Source of the DNA: Rudaea sp.
Lineage (GTDB): Bacteria; Pseudomonadota; Gammaproteobacteria; Xanthomonadales; Rhodanobacteraceae
Direction: 5' to 3'
NCBI GenBank assembly: GCA_031291055.1
Contig: JARLJU010000150.1
Location: 111,863 to 175,862 of the forward strand
Length of the DNA: 64,000 nt
The notes beneath the pieces are model-generated. The model saw only the letters and a program-made list of their open reading frames with translations, was not told the origin of the DNA and made no database searches. Positions 35,118 to 45,242 of this stretch are shown here, piece by piece. Numbering within the stretch: position 1 is the first letter of the stretch; the number at the start of each line of letters is the position of its first letter. The translations under genes were made by a program, and so were the position numbers.

Positions 35118-37427
35118 CTGAGCACCGAGACCTCGCCGACGACCATGGAAGAGCTTTCCCCGATGCCTGGGGCAGAACGCCTGGAACAAGCGACGGTCGC
35201 GAAGGGAGGCCTGAACTGGTTTTTCTGCTTTTTCTTCGTTTCCGGATTCTGCAGCATCCTCTACGAGTTGATCTGGCTGCGCCTCGCCATGGCGCAATTC
35301 GGCGTCACGACGGCCATGGTGTCGATTGTGCTATCGAGCTTCATGGCAGGATTGGGGATCGGATCCTGGGCTGCCGGGCATCTGGTGCGCAAGTACGCGC
35401 ACCGTTTCACCTCTCCGCCGTTGCATCTTTACGCCATGGCCGAGATATTGATTGGCTGTTCTGCCGTAGTCGTGCCGCTGGAGTTGCTGGCTGGCCGTTT
35501 CGTGCTGGAGCACATCGGCGACAGCTTGTCCCTTTCGTCCGCCGGCTATTACGTAGCTGCCGGGGTCTGGGTGGCCGGCACGCTGATTCCGTGGTGTGCT
35601 TGTATGGGCGCAACCATTCCGCTGGGCATGTTCGCCATCCGCAATGACCAGCGCCTGGAGTCACAACGCTCATTCAGTTTTCTGTATCTGGCGAATGTAC
35701 TTGGGGCCGTGGCCGGGGCGCTGATCCCCCTGTTGCTGGTCGAGCTATCCGGTTTTACCGGCACGCTGCAATTCGGGATGCTGCTCAATCTCGCCATCGG
35801 CGGCGCTGCCCTCCGGCTGGCCCGCAAGCAAGTGTCGCAAACCGGCGCCGGCAATAGCGTCGCCGCGAACGCGCCCGACGAAGACGAACCGCCTGCCGCC
35901 GCGATGCCCGGTCTTGACTGGCGCCAGATGTCGAGAAACAGCACCCTCTGGCTGCTTTTCGCCACCGGCTTGACGAGCATGGGCATGGAGGTGGTCTGGA
36001 CCCGGCAATACACGATTTTTGTCGGCACCTTTGTCTATTCCTTCGCCGCCATCCTCGGGGTCTACCTGGCCGCGACCTTCATCGGATCGAAGATCTATCG
36101 CATCTGGAGCCGTCGCCACAGTCGCGAGGGGTCGGTGATCTGGCTGTTCGTATGGCTGGCTGCGCTCATTCCGCTGCTCACCGCCGATTTGCGCCCGGAC
36201 ATTCCTGCGTGGCTGCGCGTGCCTCTGGGAATTGCGGCCTTCAGCGGTCTGCTCGGATTTCTGACTCCGAGGCTGGTCGATCGTTTCTCCGCAGGCGACC
36301 CAAACCGCGCCGGAATCGGCTACGCCGTGAACGTCGCCGGCTGCATTCTGGGTCCGCTGCTTGCCGGTTTTGTCCTGTTGCCCTACCTCGATGAACGCTA
36401 CGCCCTGGTGGTGCTTGCCCTGCCCTGGTTACTGGTCGGCGGCGCATTCACACTTTCCCGGCAGCCCGGCTCGGCCAGGCGCTCCACGGCTCCGCGCGCG
36501 ATTGCGGCCTGCGCGATTTTACTGGCGTCGTTCGCCTTGATCTTCCTGACCAGAAGCTATGTGCAGCAGACTCCGGACGCGCAGGTACGTCGCGACAGCA
36601 CAGCCACCGTCATCGCGCTCGGCGAGGGCATGGAAAAGCAGCTTTACGTCAACGGCGTCAGCATGACCTTCCTCACGCCGGTCACCAAAATGATGTCCGC
36701 ACTGCCCCTGGCGTTTCTGGATCATGCCCCAGCAAATGCCTTGGTCATTTGCTTCGGCATGGGCACGACCCATCGTTCCATGTTGTCCTGGGGAATCGAT
36801 TCCACGGTCGTTGATCTTGTCCCCAGCGTGCCCGCACTTTTCTGGTACTTCCATGCGGACGCCCCGCAGTTGCTGCAGTCGCCGCACTCCCACGTCGTCA
36901 TCGACGATGGCCGCCGTTTTCTGGAGCGCACCACGGCGCAATACGATGTGATCGTCATCGATCCGCCCCCTCCGATCGGCGCCGCCGGCTCCAGCCTGTT
37001 GTACTCGCGCGAGTTCTACACTGCCGCCAAGAAGCGCCTGCGGCAAGACGGCATTCTCCAGCAGTGGTATCCCGGTGGCGACCAGACGACGACCGCCGCC
37101 ATTGCGCGCGCGCTGAAAGAATCGTTTCCCTACGTTCGTGCGTTTGGTTCCGTCGAAGGCTGGGGCATCCACTATCTTGCCAGCCGCGAACCCATCCCCG
37201 ACCGGTCCGCAGCCGATCTGGCGGTACGCCTGCCGCCAGCCGCCGTCGCTGACCTGGTGGAATGGGGACCATTCCCCACCGCCGAACAACAGTTTGCCGG
37301 CGTCCTCAGCAAGGAAATGCCCATCGACTGGCTGGTCGCCCGGGACCGCAATGCGCCCGCCATGCAGGACGACCGGCCGATCAACGAATACTATCTGCTG
37401 CGTACCATGCACACCTGGCTGCGTTAA
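35118..37427 (+). CDS. Fused membrane/spermidine synthase-like protein
   Basis: A large protein with an N-terminal membrane half and a C-terminal aminopropyltransferase-like Rossmann domain. The membrane half has about twelve hydrophobic segments (from FFCFFFVSGFCSILYELIWL). The C-terminal domain shows ALVICFGMGTTHRSM, the acidic residue of VVDLVPSV, IDDGRRFLERT, and YDVIVIDPPPPIG. Fused MFS/spermidine synthase proteins like this are common, but polyamine synthesis has rarely been shown. An AAGGAG ribosome site (35106-35111) lies 6 bases before an in-frame CTG at 35118, giving 769 residues; the first ATG is at 35145 (760 residues) with no good site of its own. I take CTG as the more likely start, with caution. 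34895-35117 holds no other gene. Confidence 0.85.
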   Translation: MSTETSPTTMEELSPMPGAERLEQATVAKGGLNWFFCFFFVSGFCSILYELIWLRLAMAQFGVTTAMVSIVLSSFMAGLGIGSWAAGHLVRKYAHRFTSPPLHLYAMAEILIGCSAVVVPLELLAGRFVLEHIGDSLSLSSAGYYVAAGVWVAGTLIPWCACMGATIPLGMFAIRNDQRLESQRSFSFLYLANVLGAVAGALIPLLLVELSGFTGTLQFGMLLNLAIGGAALRLARKQVSQTGAGNSVAANAPDEDEPPAAAMPGLDWRQMSRNSTLWLLFATGLTSMGMEVVWTRQYTIFVGTFVYSFAAILGVYLAATFIGSKIYRIWSRRHSREGSVIWLFVWLAALIPLLTADLRPDIPAWLRVPLGIAAFSGLLGFLTPRLVDRFSAGDPNRAGIGYAVNVAGCILGPLLAGFVLLPYLDERYALVVLALPWLLVGGAFTLSRQPGSARRSTAPRAIAACAILLASFALIFLTRSYVQQTPDAQVRRDSTATVIALGEGMEKQLYVNGVSMTFLTPVTKMMSALPLAFLDHAPANALVICFGMGTTHRSMLSWGIDSTVVDLVPSVPALFWYFHADAPQLLQSPHSHVVIDDGRRFLERTTAQYDVIVIDPPPPIGAAGSSLLYSREFYTAAKKRLRQDGILQQWYPGGDQTTTAAIARALKESFPYVRAFGSVEGWGIHYLASREPIPDRSAADLAVRLPPAAVADLVEWGPFPTAEQQFAGVLSKEMPIDWLVARDRNAPAMQDDRPINEYYLLRTMHTWLR

Positions 37428-37562
37428 ACCGCGACGTGATCCTGTACGATTTTCCGCAACATCCGCCAGGATTCTCCGTGAGTTTCGCCCTGCCAGTGGC
37501 TGTCTTCCGCCAGCGCCGGTCGGCAACCAGCCAGCCGAAATACCCCGGCTGACTTCCCGCCC

Positions 37563-38315
37563 CTAGCCCGGCCCCAGACTTCCAAGTTCGCGTTGCGCGG
37601 AGTCGAGCCAGTCCTTTTCCTTCTTGCGGTAGTAGCGAGGCGCATGCTTGGAACGCGCGAGCATTTCCCGGAATACCGTGCGCGCCTCGCGGAATCGTTC
37701 GCGTTGCTTGAGCAGCGCGCCGTAGCGAAAGCGCGCCTCTTCGCCGGGATAGCTGAGTGCGAGCGTGCGGTACTGCTCCAGGGCCGCATCGAGATCGCCC
37801 TGCGCCTCAAGCACGCGTGCACGCAGCAGTTCGGCATCGGTCGAGCGGAAATCGGGATTTGTGGAAAACAGCGTGTCCAGCGTTTCATGCGCGGCGGCAA
37901 AATCGCCGCTGCCGGTCTGTGCCTGGGCGAGACCGACAAGGAAAGTTGCGTCGGTTGCGTAGACGCCTTTCAATACCGAGCGATACAGCTCGGCCGCGTT
38001 CGCGTAGTCGCCCAGACGCATGCACTCTTGCGCGAGCGCGCGGCGGTTGTCGACGGTATCGGCGATCTCCAACCGCGTCTTGATCATGCGCCGCTGCCGT
38101 TCCGGATCGAACGTATGCAGCACTCTGCGCGCCGCCTGGCGGCTGCGCGGATCATTGCGCAGATCGGGGACGACTGCGGCGATCACGTAGACGATGACCG
38201 CCAGATACGAGCCGATGAACAGGATCCAGACCCAGTACAACGGTCGTCCGCTGCGCACGACGTGGACGGCGCAGGCGATCTGCAGGGCTATGGAAAACAG
38301 TACGAGTAGTGGCAC
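37563..38315 (-). CDS. TPR-repeat membrane protein
   Basis: A 250-residue protein with two transmembrane helices in the first 50 residues, a basic stretch (RNDPRSRQAARRV), then at least four tetratricopeptide-like units from about residue 80: MRLGDYANAAELYRSVLKG, AQTGSGDFAAAHETLDTL, LEAQGDLDAALEQYRTLAL and LKQRERFREARTVFREML. TPR arrays hold partner proteins; the partner is unknown. It is convergent with the spermidine synthase-like gene. Confidence 0.85.
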   Translation of the reverse strand: MPLLVLFSIALQIACAVHVVRSGRPLYWVWILFIGSYLAVIVYVIAAVVPDLRNDPRSRQAARRVLHTFDPERQRRMIKTRLEIADTVDNRRALAQECMRLGDYANAAELYRSVLKGVYATDATFLVGLAQAQTGSGDFAAAHETLDTLFSTNPDFRSTDAELLRARVLEAQGDLDAALEQYRTLALSYPGEEARFRYGALLKQRERFREARTVFREMLARSKHAPRYYRKKEKDWLDSAQRELGSLGPG

Positions 38316-38450
38316 GGGGAATCATCTGCACGTGGTAGGCCGGCGCAATCGTGCCGTGCGGAAAGGGTCTGGCGCAAGCGGCGCAAAGGATTTGTGGCCG
38401 ATGGGGGAATCCGGCCATCGATGCCGCGGATCGCGGGAAGCAGGAGCGCC

Positions 38451-39443
38451 TCAGCGATTGAGCAACTTCATCGCCGCATCGGGATAACGCGCGCCGGCGG
38501 CGGCGTCAGGCGGAAACACGGCGTCGATCGCGGCGAGATCCGCCGACGTCAATTGCACATCTGCCGCGGCGATGTTTTCCTCGAGCGCCGCGCGACGGCG
38601 CGTTCCCGGGATGGGCACGACGTGAGGATCCCGCGCCAGCACCCACGCCAGGGCGAGTTGCGCCGGCGTGCAGCCCTTGTCTGCGGCCAGCGCCGTGACC
38701 TTGTCGACGAGTTCGAGATTCCTGGCGAAATTCGCGCCCTGAAACCGCGGATTGCCGCGGCGGAAATCGTCGGCATCGAAATCATCCACGCAGCGGATCG
38801 CACCGGTCAGGAAGCCGCGACCCAGGGGCGAATACGCGACCAGGCCGACGCCGAGCCTTCTGCATGCGTCGAGCATGCCGGTGCCTTCCGGATCACGCGT
38901 CCACAGCGAATATTCACTTTGCAGGGCCGTGATCGCGTGCACGCGACTGGCTCGCTCCAGCGTTTGCGCCGATGCTTCCGACAAGCCCAGATAGCGCACC
39001 TTGCCCTGCGCCACCAGCGTGGCCATGGCACCGACGGTTTCCTCGATCGCCACGTTGGCATCGACGCGATGCTGGTAATACAGGTCAATGTGATCGACGC
39101 CGAGCCGTTTCAGGCTCGCCTCGCATGCGCTCTTCACGTATTCCGGCCGGCCATTGATGCTGCGCACCTGCGGCTGTGCCGGATCGACCACGATGCCGAA
39201 TTTCGTCGCCAGAAACACCTCCCTGCGCCGTCCGGCGATCGCCTTGCCGACCAGGATTTCATTCGTATGCGGTCCGTACATGTCAGCGGTATCGAGAAAG
39301 TTGACGCCGCGGTCGAGTGCATGCCGTATCGTCGCGATCGACTCGGCATCGTCGTGCGCGCCGTAAAACGCGCTCATGCCCATGCAGCCCAGGCCGATCG
39401 CCGAAACTTGCGGGCCGTTGCGGCCCAGGGTTCTGGTTTGCAT
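38451..39443 (-). CDS. Aldo/keto reductase
   Basis: A 330-residue NADPH-dependent oxidoreductase of the AKR family with a TIM barrel. N-terminal motif [19 protein letters not shown], catalytic Asp/Tyr region [12 protein letters not shown], Lys in VFLATKFG, His in [10 protein letters not shown], and the C-terminal NADP motif [16 protein letters not shown]. This is the group of AKRs close to YajO/Tas and AKR13-like enzymes. Substrate not determinable. No operon partner. Confidence 0.93.
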   Translation of the reverse strand: MQTRTLGRNGPQVSAIGLGCMGMSAFYGAHDDAESIATIRHALDRGVNFLDTADMYGPHTNEILVGKAIAGRRREVFLATKFGIVVDPAQPQVRSINGRPEYVKSACEASLKRLGVDHIDLYYQHRVDANVAIEETVGAMATLVAQGKVRYLGLSEASAQTLERASRVHAITALQSEYSLWTRDPEGTGMLDACRRLGVGLVAYSPLGRGFLTGAIRCVDDFDADDFRRGNPRFQGANFARNLELVDKVTALAADKGCTPAQLALAWVLARDPHVVPIPGTRRRAALEENIAAADVQLTSADLAAIDAVFPPDAAAGARYPDAAMKLLNR

Positions 39444-39620
39444 CGAATGTCTGCCGTGGGTTCCGAGGCACTCATCTTAAACCATGGGTGACTTTGTCCG
39501 CGGCCCAGTGAGAGACTGTTCGGGGACGTCAGCAGGCCATCAAGGTTGCCGCTATTTGAAGATCCCTGGAATTTCGCTGCCGGGCCTGAAAAACATGGCG
39601 GACGACCAAGGACCGGAATC

Positions 39621-40949
39621 GTGAATCACATTGTGCGTCGATGGATCGTCTGGCAATGCCGCGTGCTGCTGATGTCGATCATTGCTTTCGCGGTCGCCGG
39701 CCGTGCGCAGGCAGACGACCAAATCGTGATCGCAGGTCATGTGGCCCGCTTCGACGCAGCCGGCCATCTGCTGCCGTGGATCCCATGGACCGTGGCACTT
39801 GAGCGTGAGATGCAGTTCTACACGCAATGCCCGGCCGATCATGGCTATCCGCGCTTCGTCACCGAGACTTTTCTTCAAAGTGACTGGACGCCCGACCCCA
39901 ATCGCCGCGACACGATCCCGGCGACGCAGAACGGCATGGGCATCCTCTCCTACCTGAAATTCCACGCGTTGCATGGAAAGCGTGATGCGATCTATCTCGA
40001 CACGGCACGCGCGATGGGCGACTACTTGCTGCACGAGGCGCTCACGCCGCCCGCGGGCAAATATCCCCGCTTCGCGCGCTCCACCGGTACGCGCGGACAG
40101 TTTCCGCTGTCGGCGGATACAGGTTCGCAGGCAGATCATCCGTACGAAATCGAGCCGGACAAGGGCGGCATCGCCGGCTACGCGCTGGTGCAGTTGTTCC
40201 AGGCCAGCGGCGAGCACAAATATCTGGCGCAGGCGCTGCACCTCGCACGCGTGCTGGCCGCAAACCAGCAGGTCGGTGACGGCTCCCATTCTCCCTGGCC
40301 ATTCCGTGCCGACTATCGTACCGGCGCGGGTCGCGGAGCCGTCTCCGGCAACATGACCTACATCCTGCGTCTGTACGACGCATTGAAGCTGTGCGGATAC
40401 CGGGAATTCCAGGCACCACGCCAGGCGCTATGGCGCTGGATCAAGCGTTACCAGATCCCCAGCACGGCGGCCGACGGCGCATTGTTCGCGCAGTTCTTCG
40501 AGGACCACGATTCGCCGACCAATCGCACGGCCTGGGCGCCGCTGAATCTGGCGCGGTATCTGCTGGAACAGCGGGCGGCGCTTGACCCGGACTGGCGCGC
40601 CGATGCCGCCACCCTGATCCATTTCGTGCGCAGCAACTTCACGCATGTGGAATTCGGCGTGACCGTATGTCACGAGCAGGACGAGGATCACGAGGCCTGG
40701 GGTGGCGTGAATTCGACCTACGGGGCGGTCCTCGCCCTCTATGCGAAAGCCATCGGCTCGGCTGCCTTGGCCAGCGAGGCGCGCCAAGCGCTCAATTTCA
40801 CGCTGTATTCGATCGACGACGAAGGCCGCCCGCGCGACCTGTTCAAACATGCGGTCCCCGGCGGTTGGCAGGAAGACGCGCACACCGATGTCATTCACAA
40901 CTACGTGGATGCGCTGAACGCCTTTCCGGCCTGGGCGAAAACCGACTGA
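39621..40949 (+). CDS. Secreted protein, perhaps an alpha-toroid carbohydrate enzyme
   Basis: A 442-residue secreted protein from a GTG at 39621 (MNHIVRRWIVWQCRVLLMS), with a signal peptide ending near AGRAQA. The remainder consists of repeated helix pairs with Gly-rich turns (NGMGILSYLKFHALHGKRDA, then GGIAGYALVQLFQASGEHKY and YLAQALHLARVLAANQQ), the look of an alpha/alpha toroid as in glycoside hydrolases, polysaccharide lyases or C5-epimerases. I cannot identify catalytic residues. Acidic and aromatic clusters such as EQDEDHEAWGG and PGGWQEDAHTD would be places to look. It stands alone between convergent/divergent neighbours. Confidence 0.7.
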   Translation: MNHIVRRWIVWQCRVLLMSIIAFAVAGRAQADDQIVIAGHVARFDAAGHLLPWIPWTVALEREMQFYTQCPADHGYPRFVTETFLQSDWTPDPNRRDTIPATQNGMGILSYLKFHALHGKRDAIYLDTARAMGDYLLHEALTPPAGKYPRFARSTGTRGQFPLSADTGSQADHPYEIEPDKGGIAGYALVQLFQASGEHKYLAQALHLARVLAANQQVGDGSHSPWPFRADYRTGAGRGAVSGNMTYILRLYDALKLCGYREFQAPRQALWRWIKRYQIPSTAADGALFAQFFEDHDSPTNRTAWAPLNLARYLLEQRAALDPDWRADAATLIHFVRSNFTHVEFGVTVCHEQDEDHEAWGGVNSTYGAVLALYAKAIGSAALASEARQALNFTLYSIDDEGRPRDLFKHAVPGGWQEDAHTDVIHNYVDALNAFPAWAKTD

Positions 40950-40993
40950 TTTCTCCCCGATGCGCGCCGGCGGAATTGCTCTCGATCCGGGCG

Positions 40994-42733
40994 CTACTTC
41001 TTGTTGCTCCCCTTCATCGTCGCCTCGCGCGCCGCACGGAATTCGCTGTCCGCATTCCATTGTGGAAAAGTGGATTCGCCGGCCAGGCGCTTGCCGACGG
41101 CGTATAGCGCCTTGATGTTTTCAACCACCCCGGAAAGATCCCAGTTAGGATCGTACTCATCGCCGGGTTTGTGGTAGCGGTTGCGTGTGTAGTCGTCGAT
41201 CGCTGCGCGGCCGGCGGCAACGCCGCCATCGAGCTTGTCGTAGCCGCTGTTCGCGTACAGCACCGGCACGCCCTTGCGCGCGAAGTTGAGCTGGTCGGAA
41301 CGGTAGAAAAACCCCTTTTCGGATTCGCCGTCTGCCACGATCACGCGATGCTCGGCGGCGAGCGCATCCTTGAGGTAATCGTCCATCTGCGACTGGCCAT
41401 AGCCGACAATCACCATGTCGTGGGTGCGCCCGATGATCTGCAGGGCATCCATGTTGATGTCGGCGACGGTTTTAGTCAGCGGCACGGTCGGATGCACGCT
41501 GTAATAGCGCGAGCCGAGCAGGCCGGCTTCTTCCAGCGTCGGCGCAAGAAACAGGATTGAGCGTTCCGGCGGCGGCTGCTGATGCGCGAACGCATCGGCG
41601 ATCTCGAGCATCGCGGCAACGCCGGAAGCGTTGTCGATCGCGCCATTGAAGATGCGGTCGGCGCCACTGAAGCTGGAGCCCAGATGATCCCAGTGCGCGC
41701 TGTAGACGACGACTTCGTCGGGGCGCTTGCTGCCCGGCAGCAGGGCGACGACGTTGTCAGAACTGGTGTTGCGGATCAAGTTGTGGAAATGCGTAGAAAG
41801 CTTTGCTGCGAGCGGGCTCGACTTGAAGCCGCGCAGGTCGGCGGATTTCTTCAGTGCGTCGAAATCCGCGCCGGCCTTGGCGAACAGGCGCCGCGCCGCA
41901 TCGGTTGTGAGCCAGCCGGCGACGAGCATGCGCGGTTCGGGGTCTTCGCTGGCCGGCAGATTGAACTGCGGGCCGCTCCAGCTATTGACCACCACTTCCC
42001 ACGGATACGCTGCGGCGGCGGTCTCGTGCACGATCAGGCAGCCGGCGGCGCCCTGGCGCGCGGCTTCTTCGAACTTGTACGTCCAGCGGCCGTAGTAGGT
42101 CATCGCCTTGCCCTTGAACAGGGTCTCGTCGCCGTTGCCGAAGCCGGGGTCGTTGACCAGCACGACAACGGTCTTGCCCTTGACATCAAGGCCGGCGTAG
42201 TCGTTCCACTGATATTCCGGCGCGATGACCCCATAGCCCGCAAACACCAGATCGCTGTCCTTGAGCTCCACCGCCGGCTTGTCCTGCAGCGTGCCAACGA
42301 TCGTATCGGAGCGATAGGCGAACTTTTCCACATTGCCGCCTTCCGCTACATCGAGCGTGATCTTGTCGCCGTCGAGCAGAGTGGTCTCGACCATGGGCAC
42401 GCGTTGCAGATAACTGGTGCCGTTGCCCGGCTTCAGCCCAATGCTTTGGAACTGATCGACCAGATACGTCGTGGTCATGCGTTCGCCGATCGAGCCAGGC
42501 TTGCGGCCCTCGAACTCGTCCGAAGACAGACGCTGCACATAGGCGGCGAAATCCGCAGCGGTGATGTCCGGCGAGAAGTGGCCTTCGCGGGTGGGCTTGG
42601 TCGCCGCTGCTGGCGTGGTCGCAGTTGCCGTGGGCCTCGTCGCGGCAGCGACCGGCGCCGTGTCCGTGGATTGCTGCGGGCCGCAGGCGGCGACCAGCGC
42701 GGTGGTGCAAAAGCAGAGCAAACGACGCATCAC
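40994..42733 (-). CDS. M28 family zinc peptidase, lipoprotein
   Basis: A 579-residue aminopeptidase-like enzyme. Lipobox VAAC (Cys about residue 17), then a Thr/Ala-rich linker (about 25-48). A PA domain (about 140-270, DYAGLDVKGKTVVVLVNDPG) is inserted before the M28 catalytic core. Zinc-site and catalytic residues: SAHWDHLG, NGAIDNASGVAAM, LAPTLEEAGLLGS (the Glu pair), and ADINMDALQIIG. C-terminal GDEYDPNWDLSG also fits the family. It is one of several envelope peptidases in this window. Confidence 0.93.
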   Translation of the reverse strand: MMRRLLCFCTTALVAACGPQQSTDTAPVAAATRPTATATTPAAATKPTREGHFSPDITAADFAAYVQRLSSDEFEGRKPGSIGERMTTTYLVDQFQSIGLKPGNGTSYLQRVPMVETTLLDGDKITLDVAEGGNVEKFAYRSDTIVGTLQDKPAVELKDSDLVFAGYGVIAPEYQWNDYAGLDVKGKTVVVLVNDPGFGNGDETLFKGKAMTYYGRWTYKFEEAARQGAAGCLIVHETAAAAYPWEVVVNSWSGPQFNLPASEDPEPRMLVAGWLTTDAARRLFAKAGADFDALKKSADLRGFKSSPLAAKLSTHFHNLIRNTSSDNVVALLPGSKRPDEVVVYSAHWDHLGSSFSGADRIFNGAIDNASGVAAMLEIADAFAHQQPPPERSILFLAPTLEEAGLLGSRYYSVHPTVPLTKTVADINMDALQIIGRTHDMVIVGYGQSQMDDYLKDALAAEHRVIVADGESEKGFFYRSDQLNFARKGVPVLYANSGYDKLDGGVAAGRAAIDDYTRNRYHKPGDEYDPNWDLSGVVENIKALYAVGKRLAGESTFPQWNADSEFRAAREATMKGSNKK

Positions 42734-42817
42734 GGACTCCGGGCGTTAATGGCACGAAGTCCGATTGTAGGCAGCGCGCGGCACGCATGCCAGCGCGCCG
42801 CCATGGCTCGGCGCCGG

Positions 42818-43483
42818 TTATTGCGGCGGCTGGTCGCCGCTGAATTTCTTCGCGGTCGCACCTTCGACGGCGCCGATGGTCGCACTGTCGCTGACATAAA
42901 ATTCGACGTCACGCTTGAAGCTCAGCTTGCCCTGCACGACCGCATGCGGCCCGATCACGATGCGCGGCGTGCGCGAGCTGCCGAAATGGAACCAGCTGCG
43001 ATCCTCGTTCACGAGCACGCCGCCTTCGACTTTCGAATTCGCGCCGATGACGATATCGCCGGACGTTGTTTCCAGGCCGCCTCCCGTATGTGCCGCGTCA
43101 AGCTTGATGCTGCCGTTGACGTTGCTGACATGGCCGGCGACATCGGTACCCGCACCCAGCGTGATCGAGCCATTCACCGTTTCCACGGTCTTTGCGACGT
43201 GCACCTTGTCGCCGATGTGGATGCCGCCGTTCACGGTTTCCAGCGAATCGAGCGTCGCCGCGGTTTCGATGTCGATGCCGCCGTTCACGGTTTCGGCACT
43301 CTTGGCATGGACATTCGCGCCGACATGGATGCTGCCGTTGACGGTACTGAGCTTGCCGACGGTGGCATTGTCGGGTACGTGGATGCTGCCGTTGACCTTG
43401 TCGATATCCAGATCATCGTTGCCGGCGTATGCGCCACCGGCCAAGCCGAGCGCCAGCAGCAGGGACAGGGCAAATCGGGTCAT
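42818..43483 (-). CDS. Secreted VNGSI-repeat protein
   Basis: A 221-residue secreted protein (signal peptide 1-20, ending AYAG) built from six short repeats of the type TVNGSIHV (VNGSIHV, TVNGSIHVGANV, TVNGGIDIETAA, TVNGGIHIGDKV, TVNGSITLGAGT, NVNGSIKLDAAH). Each is about 17-20 residues, as in a beta-solenoid; the pattern is close to DUF4097 and polymer-forming (bactofilin-like) proteins. The end (about 165-221) is less regular. A GGAG site precedes the ATG at 43483. It is divergent from gpmI. Function unknown, probably structural or adhesive. Confidence 0.75.
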   Translation of the reverse strand: MTRFALSLLLALGLAGGAYAGNDDLDIDKVNGSIHVPDNATVGKLSTVNGSIHVGANVHAKSAETVNGGIDIETAATLDSLETVNGGIHIGDKVHVAKTVETVNGSITLGAGTDVAGHVSNVNGSIKLDAAHTGGGLETTSGDIVIGANSKVEGGVLVNEDRSWFHFGSSRTPRIVIGPHAVVQGKLSFKRDVEFYVSDSATIGAVEGATAKKFSGDQPPQ

Positions 43484-43594
43484 TGCGGTTCTCCATGGCA
43501 TGCAAGTCGGTAACTATGATGCCTGACGCGCCGCCAAGGTTTAAGCCGGCGAAGCAATTCCGCTACCATGCACCATCCTCTCCGAGATTGCGCC

Positions 43595-45115
43595 GTGTCC
43601 CGACCCAAACCCATGTTGCTGCTTGTTCTCGATGGCTGGGGCCATCGTGAGGAAACCGCGAACAATGCCATCGCACTGGCACGGGCGCCGAACTGGCGGC
43701 GCCTGCTCGCCGATTATCCGCACACCCTGATCGACACCCACGGCCTGTCGGTCGGCCTGCCGGACGGCCAGATGGGCAATTCCGAAGTCGGTCACATGAA
43801 TATCGGCGCCGGCCGCGTCGTCTATCAGGAACTGACCCGGATCGACGCGGCCATCGCTGACGGCGACTTTTTCCGCAACGTCGCCCTGCTCGAGGCCTGC
43901 GCTCTTGCCAGGAATGCAACGCTGCACATTCTTGGCCTGCTCAGTCCCGGTGGCGTGCACAGTCACGAAAATCATATTGTCGCCATGCTCGATCTGGCCG
44001 CGCGCCAGGGTGTCGCGCGCATCGCCGTGCACGCATTTCTCGACGGCCGGGATACGCCACCGCAGAGCGCGCGCGCCTCGCTGGAAAAAATGCAAGCCAG
44101 ATGCGCGACGCTTCTTGGCGCCTTCGTCGCCACGGTCAGCGGCCGCTACTACGCGATGGATCGAGACAAGCGCTGGGACCGGGTGAAGCTCGCCTACGAC
44201 GCGATCGCTGAGGCGCAGTCCGGTTTCCGCGCCGACAGCGCGGTCGCAGCGCTCGAGGCCGCTTATGCCCGCGGCGAAACCGATGAATTCGTCAAGCCGA
44301 CCGTGATCGCCGGGTATGCGGGAATCGCCGATGGCGATGCAGTGATCTACATGAATTTCCGCGCCGACCGCGCGCGCCAGCTGACTCAGGCGTTCGTCGA
44401 TCCTGCATTTTCTCTATTTCCACAAAGCCGCACAATCCACTTGTCGGCCTTCGTCACCCTGACCGAATACAGCGCCGATCTGAGCGTGACCGCCATCGCC
44501 TACCTGCCGCAATCGCTGCGCAATTCGCTGGGCGAATATCTCGCCGGACTGGGGCTGAAGCAGCTGCGCATCGCTGAAACCGAGAAGTACGCACACGTGA
44601 CCTTCTTTTTCTCCGGTGGCCGCGAAGAGCCTTACGCCGGCGAGGACCGCATCCTGGTGCCGAGCCCCAAGGTGGCCACTTATGATCTGCAGCCGGAAAT
44701 GAGCTGTCCGGAATTGACCGACAAGCTGGTCGCCGCCATCCAAGGCAAGCAGTACGACTTCATCGTCTGCAACATTGCCAACGCGGACATGGTTGGCCAT
44801 AGTGGCAAGCTCGACGCCGCCATCAAGGCGGTCGAAGCCATCGACGTTGCACTTGGGCGGTTGACCAGCGCGATTGTCCGGTCCGGCGGCGAAATGCTGA
44901 TCACCGCCGATCACGGCAATCTGGAACAGATGCGCGCCGACGATGGCCAGCCGCACACGCAACACACGGTCGGCCCGGTGCCGCTGGTCTACGTCGGACG
45001 CAAGGCGACGCTGGCGCGTGGCGCGCTGCGAGACCTGGCACCGACGGTGCTCGCGTTGATGGGCTTGCCACAGCCGGCGGAAATGACCGGGCATTCGCTG
45101 GTTACGCTGGCGTAA
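43595..45115 (+). CDS. gpmI: 2,3-bisphosphoglycerate-independent phosphoglycerate mutase
   Basis: It interconverts 3- and 2-phosphoglycerate in glycolysis using two Mn ions. The alkaline-phosphatase-like fold has its N-terminal metal motif in [13 protein letters not shown], the phosphoserine in [16 protein letters not shown] (Ser about 64), and the C-terminal motifs [12 protein letters not shown] and [13 protein letters not shown] prefer the GTG at 43595 ([16 protein letters not shown]), which matches the normal N terminus, giving 506 residues; an in-frame ATG at 43568 would add nine. It heads the gpmI-envC-ctpA cluster. Confidence 0.97.
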   Translation: MSRPKPMLLLVLDGWGHREETANNAIALARAPNWRRLLADYPHTLIDTHGLSVGLPDGQMGNSEVGHMNIGAGRVVYQELTRIDAAIADGDFFRNVALLEACALARNATLHILGLLSPGGVHSHENHIVAMLDLAARQGVARIAVHAFLDGRDTPPQSARASLEKMQARCATLLGAFVATVSGRYYAMDRDKRWDRVKLAYDAIAEAQSGFRADSAVAALEAAYARGETDEFVKPTVIAGYAGIADGDAVIYMNFRADRARQLTQAFVDPAFSLFPQSRTIHLSAFVTLTEYSADLSVTAIAYLPQSLRNSLGEYLAGLGLKQLRIAETEKYAHVTFFFSGGREEPYAGEDRILVPSPKVATYDLQPEMSCPELTDKLVAAIQGKQYDFIVCNIANADMVGHSGKLDAAIKAVEAIDVALGRLTSAIVRSGGEMLITADHGNLEQMRADDGQPHTQHTVGPVPLVYVGRKATLARGALRDLAPTVLALMGLPQPAEMTGHSLVTLA

Positions 45116-45192
45116 TGGCAGCCGGCGCGTGCGCTCTGAACCCTCCCCTTCAAGGCAACGGTTGGGTGAGGATGGCATTGCTCCAAGCTGTC

Positions 45193-45212
45193 ATTCCAGC
45201 AAAGGCTGGAAT
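45193..45212. repeat. ATTCCAGC-type palindrome
   Basis: ATTCCAGC (45193-45200), AAAG, GCTGGAAT (45205-45212): a perfect 8-bp stem. This is the core of a family of short dispersed repeats often seen in Xanthomonadaceae intergenic DNA. Lies between gpmI and envC. Confidence 0.8.
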
Positions 45213-45242
45213 TGCTCTTGATCCTGCCATTTTTCCTCCAGG

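Noticed and set aside
41582..43513. A 643-codon plus-strand frame across the M28 and VNGSI genes
   Set aside because: It spans two real minus-strand genes and has no domain of its own.
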